In this document: positions 61,819-64,000 of the stretch, piece by piece | How the letters are laid out: every line of letters begins with the position of its first letter | Position numbering within the stretch: the stretch's first letter is position 1 | From: Clostridium sp. LS | Lineage (GTDB): Bacteria > Bacillota > Clostridia > Clostridiales > Clostridiaceae | Direction: 5' to 3' | DNA length: 64,000 nucleotides | Assembly (NCBI RefSeq): GCF_002760435.1 | Contig: NZ_AUUU01000111.1 | Coordinates: 1-64,000, forward strand | The notes under the pieces: model-generated | Seen by the model: only the letters and a program-made list of their open reading frames with translations | Databases searched by the model: none | What the model was told of the DNA's origin: nothing | Program-made: the position numbers and the translations under genes

Positions 61819-62397
61819 ATGGAGAAAAAATTAGGGCGTCCTCGTAGCGAAAAAACTAAGAATGCAATTCTTTCTGCTGCTTACGATTTATTGCTTGAGA
61901 ATGGTTTCGGAGCTGTTACCATTGAAAAGATTGCTGATAGGGCTGGAGTTAGCAAAGCTACTATTTACAAGTGGTGGCCGAACAAGGCAGCTGTAGTTAT
62001 GGATGCTTTTTTTGATGCTGCAGTTGTTAGACTTCAAGTACCTGATACAGGGTCAGTTATAGAAGATATGATAATTCAAGTAAATAATTTATCAAAATTT
62101 TTAATTAGTCGGGAAGGGAAGGTAATTAATGAGATAATTGCCGAAGGCCAATCTGATCAAAAATTAGCTGAAACCTATCGAGCAATATATTTTAAGCCTC
62201 GTAGACTTGATTCTCGATATATTTTAGAGCGTGGGATTTTAAGAGGAGAACTAAAGGAAGATTTAGATATAGAATTAGTTATGGACTTGATTTTTGGACC
62301 CTTATTTTATAGATTGTTGATTACAGGAGATGAGGTTAATGAAACTTTCATAAAAGAACTTATAAAGTATGTGTTTGAAGGTATAAAATTAAAATAG
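61819..62397 (+). CDS. TetR-family regulator
   Basis: Repressor of 192 residues. LGRPRSEKTKNAILSAAYDLLLENGFGAVTIEKIADRAGVSKATIYKWWPNKAAVVMDAFF is the N-terminal helix-turn-helix (about 4-60), of the WWPNK type seen in TetR_C_16-like members. ATG at 61819 follows GGAGG. It is divergent from the flavoprotein gene, which it likely represses through the 61601-61649 repeat. Confidence 0.92.
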   Translation: MEKKLGRPRSEKTKNAILSAAYDLLLENGFGAVTIEKIADRAGVSKATIYKWWPNKAAVVMDAFFDAAVVRLQVPDTGSVIEDMIIQVNNLSKFLISREGKVINEIIAEGQSDQKLAETYRAIYFKPRRLDSRYILERGILRGELKEDLDIELVMDLIFGPLFYRLLITGDEVNETFIKELIKYVFEGIKLK

Positions 62398-62499
62398 GAT
62401 ATTACATATATTTAGATTTATGATAAGAAAAGAAGTTGTACGATTTTTAGTGATAACAGTTTTTCGGCTGCTATTAAATTTTAAGGAAATTATATTAAT

Positions 62500-63453
62500 T
62501 TAGCAGATAGAGTTGAAAGAAAATAAAACGATATTCATATAAGCTATAAAAGGACTTATTAAGATTAGATAAGTCCTTAACCACAAATAAAGAAAATCTA
62601 AATTATTATAAAAGCATTGGTAAAAAAATGAACCTTCTTCTTTTTTTATTATTGCTGAAATTACTCTGTGGATCGGAAATTTTTTGATTTCGCGTATTAC
62701 TATTAATGGGTTATTTATACTTCGAACAGCCATTTCAGGCAAGATTGTTATACCTAAATCTTTTTCAACATATTTAATAACTGATTCAGTGTCTTCAAGT
62801 TCCAATATAATATTAGGCATAAGATTCATAAGACTACAATGCTCCCTAATCTTTGCTCTTATTGGACAAGGGTCCTTGTATAAAATTAACTTTTCCTTCA
62901 TTATTGTAAAAAAATCAATTTCATCAATCTTATCTAAATTATTCCCACGACTCATTACTACGAAAAATGGTTCAACTATTAATGGAATAGTGATATAGTT
63001 AGTCTTTTCTATAGCATCAGACACAAAAATTATGTTGAACAAATTATCATCTAAACCAGTAATTAATTTACTATTTGTATCCATGGCTTCAATAGATACT
63101 TCGTGATTCATATTTTTAAACTTATCAACATATTTGGGCAAAAAATATGTTATTAAATTTGGAAGTGCACCAATTCTGATAGTATTCTCATTGTTAAATC
63201 CTTCAATTTTATTTATAGTTTCATTAATCATAGAGATAATTACTTTTGAGCGCTCATAGAAATATCTGCCTGAAGGAGTTAATTTTATTCCATTAGGAGT
63301 TCTTGTTAATAATGTACTTTGCATGGATTTTTCTAAAATTCCTAGTTGTTTAGTAAGTGCGGGTTGAGATATAAATAGATGCTGCGCAGCTTTATTTAGA
63401 CTGCCTTGTTCAACTATATCTATAAAGTATTTCATTTGATCAACGCTAATCAT
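62500..63453 (-). CDS. LysR-family regulator, reading through its own terminator
   Basis: Regulator of 317 residues. The N-terminal helix-turn-helix is MKYFIDIVEQGSLNKAAQHLFISQPALTKQLGILEKSMQ (about 7-45). The effector domain runs from about 90 to 290. The normal family end seems to be near FYNNLDFLYL; the following 26 residues (WLRTYLILISPF...) are translated from a terminator hairpin at 62550-62578. The original stop has probably been lost. ATG follows AGGAGG. The divergent target is the flavodoxin gene at 63620, with an ATAAC-N5-GTTAT site between. Confidence 0.88.
   Translation of the reverse strand: MISVDQMKYFIDIVEQGSLNKAAQHLFISQPALTKQLGILEKSMQSTLLTRTPNGIKLTPSGRYFYERSKVIISMINETINKIEGFNNENTIRIGALPNLITYFLPKYVDKFKNMNHEVSIEAMDTNSKLITGLDDNLFNIIFVSDAIEKTNYITIPLIVEPFFVVMSRGNNLDKIDEIDFFTIMKEKLILYKDPCPIRAKIREHCSLMNLMPNIILELEDTESVIKYVEKDLGITILPEMAVRSINNPLIVIREIKKFPIHRVISAIIKKEEGSFFYQCFYNNLDFLYLWLRTYLILISPFIAYMNIVLFSFNSIC
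62550..62578 (-). terminator. hairpin inside the LysR reading frame
   Basis: Stem AAGGACTTAT (62550-62559) / ATAAGTCCTT (62569-62578), nine-base loop. On the minus strand it is followed by TTATAG. It lies inside the last 26 codons of the LysR frame. Confidence 0.65.
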
Positions 63454-63466
63454 ACTTGCCTCCTGT

Positions 63467-63483
63467 TATAACTTTTAGTTATA
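63467..63483. promoter_or_regulatory. LysR-type binding site
   Basis: TATAACT-TTT-AGTTATA holds the classic ATAAC-N5-GTTAT arrangement just upstream of the LysR start. Confidence 0.5.
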
Positions 63484-63538
63484 TACTTATGTGGTATTGG
63501 TATTATAAAAATTTATAAATATAAAATATAATAAGACT

Positions 63539-63552
63539 ATGTTGTACAACAT
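63539..63552. promoter_or_regulatory. palindrome upstream of the second flavodoxin-fold gene
   Basis: ATGTTGTACAACAT is a perfect 14-base palindrome 68 bases before the gene at 63620, in the divergent LysR/flavoprotein interval. Confidence 0.4.
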
Positions 63553-63619
63553 GTTAAATAGATTTTAACATAAAATATGATAATTTAAAACAATAATAAA
63601 AAGTAGGAGTGATATATAA

Positions 63620-64000
63620 ATGAAAGTTATAGCTATTAATGGGAGTGCAAGAAAAAATGGAAATACTTCTATGATTATAGAAGCAATATTTAGTGAATTA
63701 AAAAAATGTGGAATAGAAACGGAATTAATTGACTTAGCTAATGAAAAAATAAGTGGATGTACAGGCTGTGGAGCTTGCTTTAAAAACAAAGATAATAAAT
63801 GTGTTTTTAAGAATGATATTGTAAATGAATGTATAGAAAAGATGATTGAAGCTGATGGAATTATTTTAGGTTCACCAGTGTATTTTGCAGATGTTACAGC
63901 AAATATGAAAGCTTTGTTAGAAAGGATTGGTATGGTATCTAGCGCTAATGGTGCTATTTTAAGCAAAAAAGTAGGTGCTTCGGTAGTAGCAGTTCGTAGA
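63620..64000 (+). CDS. flavodoxin-fold NAD(P)H oxidoreductase, cut by the window end
   Basis: The first 127 codons of a flavoprotein. MKVIAINGSARKNGNTSMIIEAIF is the flavin-binding start, GCTGCGACFKNKDNKCVFKND has the cysteine cluster C-x2-C-x2-C-x6-C, and LGSPVYFADVTANMKALLERI the second flavin loop. It resembles the protein at 60823 closely in layout. TAGGAGTG precedes the ATG. It is divergent from LysR, which likely controls it. The rest lies outside the window. Confidence 0.9.
   Translation, partial: MKVIAINGSARKNGNTSMIIEAIFSELKKCGIETELIDLANEKISGCTGCGACFKNKDNKCVFKNDIVNECIEKMIEADGIILGSPVYFADVTANMKALLERIGMVSSANGAILSKKVGASVVAVRR

Noticed and set aside
63565..63966. Minus-strand frame of 133 residues at the window end
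   Set aside because: It is antisense to the flavodoxin-fold gene at 63620, which has a ribosome site, FMN motif and cysteine cluster.
1..64000. CRISPR arrays, tRNA and rRNA genes, prophage or transposase genes
   Set aside because: No regularly spaced direct repeats, tRNA-like or rRNA-like sequence, or transposase/integrase/phage frames were seen anywhere in the window.

Overview
The window is AT-rich, has strong GGAGG-type ribosome binding sites, and carries oxygen-sensitive enzymes (a glycyl radical enzyme with its activase, ferredoxin-like flavoproteins). This points to an anaerobic, endospore-forming-type Firmicute, most likely Clostridium sensu stricto of the solvent-forming kind. I see no rRNA, tRNA, CRISPR array, insertion sequence or prophage. 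It reads as a chromosomal accessory region: many small transport or redox units, each beside its own regulator, with several decayed genes between them.

Layout. 0-7.6 kb: a YARHG lipoprotein, a frameshifted serine hydrolase, an AraC regulator divergent from a MATE exporter plus SGNH hydrolase, a 51-residue orphan and an ankyrin protein. 7.7-13 kb: a membrane TPR protein with a low-molecular-weight tyrosine phosphatase, a hemerythrin-like protein, a small membrane protein, a condensation-type acyltransferase and a GNAT enzyme. 13-20.6 kb: an HxlR regulator divergent from an FMN-binding protein that has a four-cysteine tail after an in-frame stop, then a TetR regulator divergent from a TolC-like / adaptor / RND efflux set. 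20.7-25.4 kb: an activase, a DeoR regulator and a glycyl radical enzyme sharing TTTC-N4-GAAA operators. 25.5-31.2 kb: a DUF2339/DUF3999-type membrane pair, then a tandem glycine riboswitch upstream of an amino-acid permease.

31.2-43.8 kb: a YkcB/YkcC-like glycosyltransferase pair with GtrA, metH, a polytopic glycosyltransferase-like protein and a two-component system. 43.8-46.3 kb: a LysR remnant and a PadR-controlled MFS exporter. 46.6-54.8 kb: the most system-like block. It has a promoter, a short coupled leader ORF, a taurine/sulfonate-type ABC importer, an EamA permease, a small winged-helix protein, an alkaline-phosphatase-superfamily hydrolase, a thioredoxin-like protein and a thioredoxin reductase with an extra cysteine-free thioredoxin-like tail. 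54.8-64 kb: regulator/target pairs (TetR-MFS, MarR-SDR, TetR-flavoprotein, LysR-flavoprotein), an MFS exporter and a nitroreductase remnant.

Functionally the region concerns sensing and export of toxic or redox-active compounds, uptake and hydrolysis of an unknown anionic ester, and glycine and methionine metabolism. Many regulators have clear palindromes in the adjacent intergenic DNA, so several regulons can be proposed from sequence alone. Start codons were chosen by ribosome binding site and often differ from the longest open frame.
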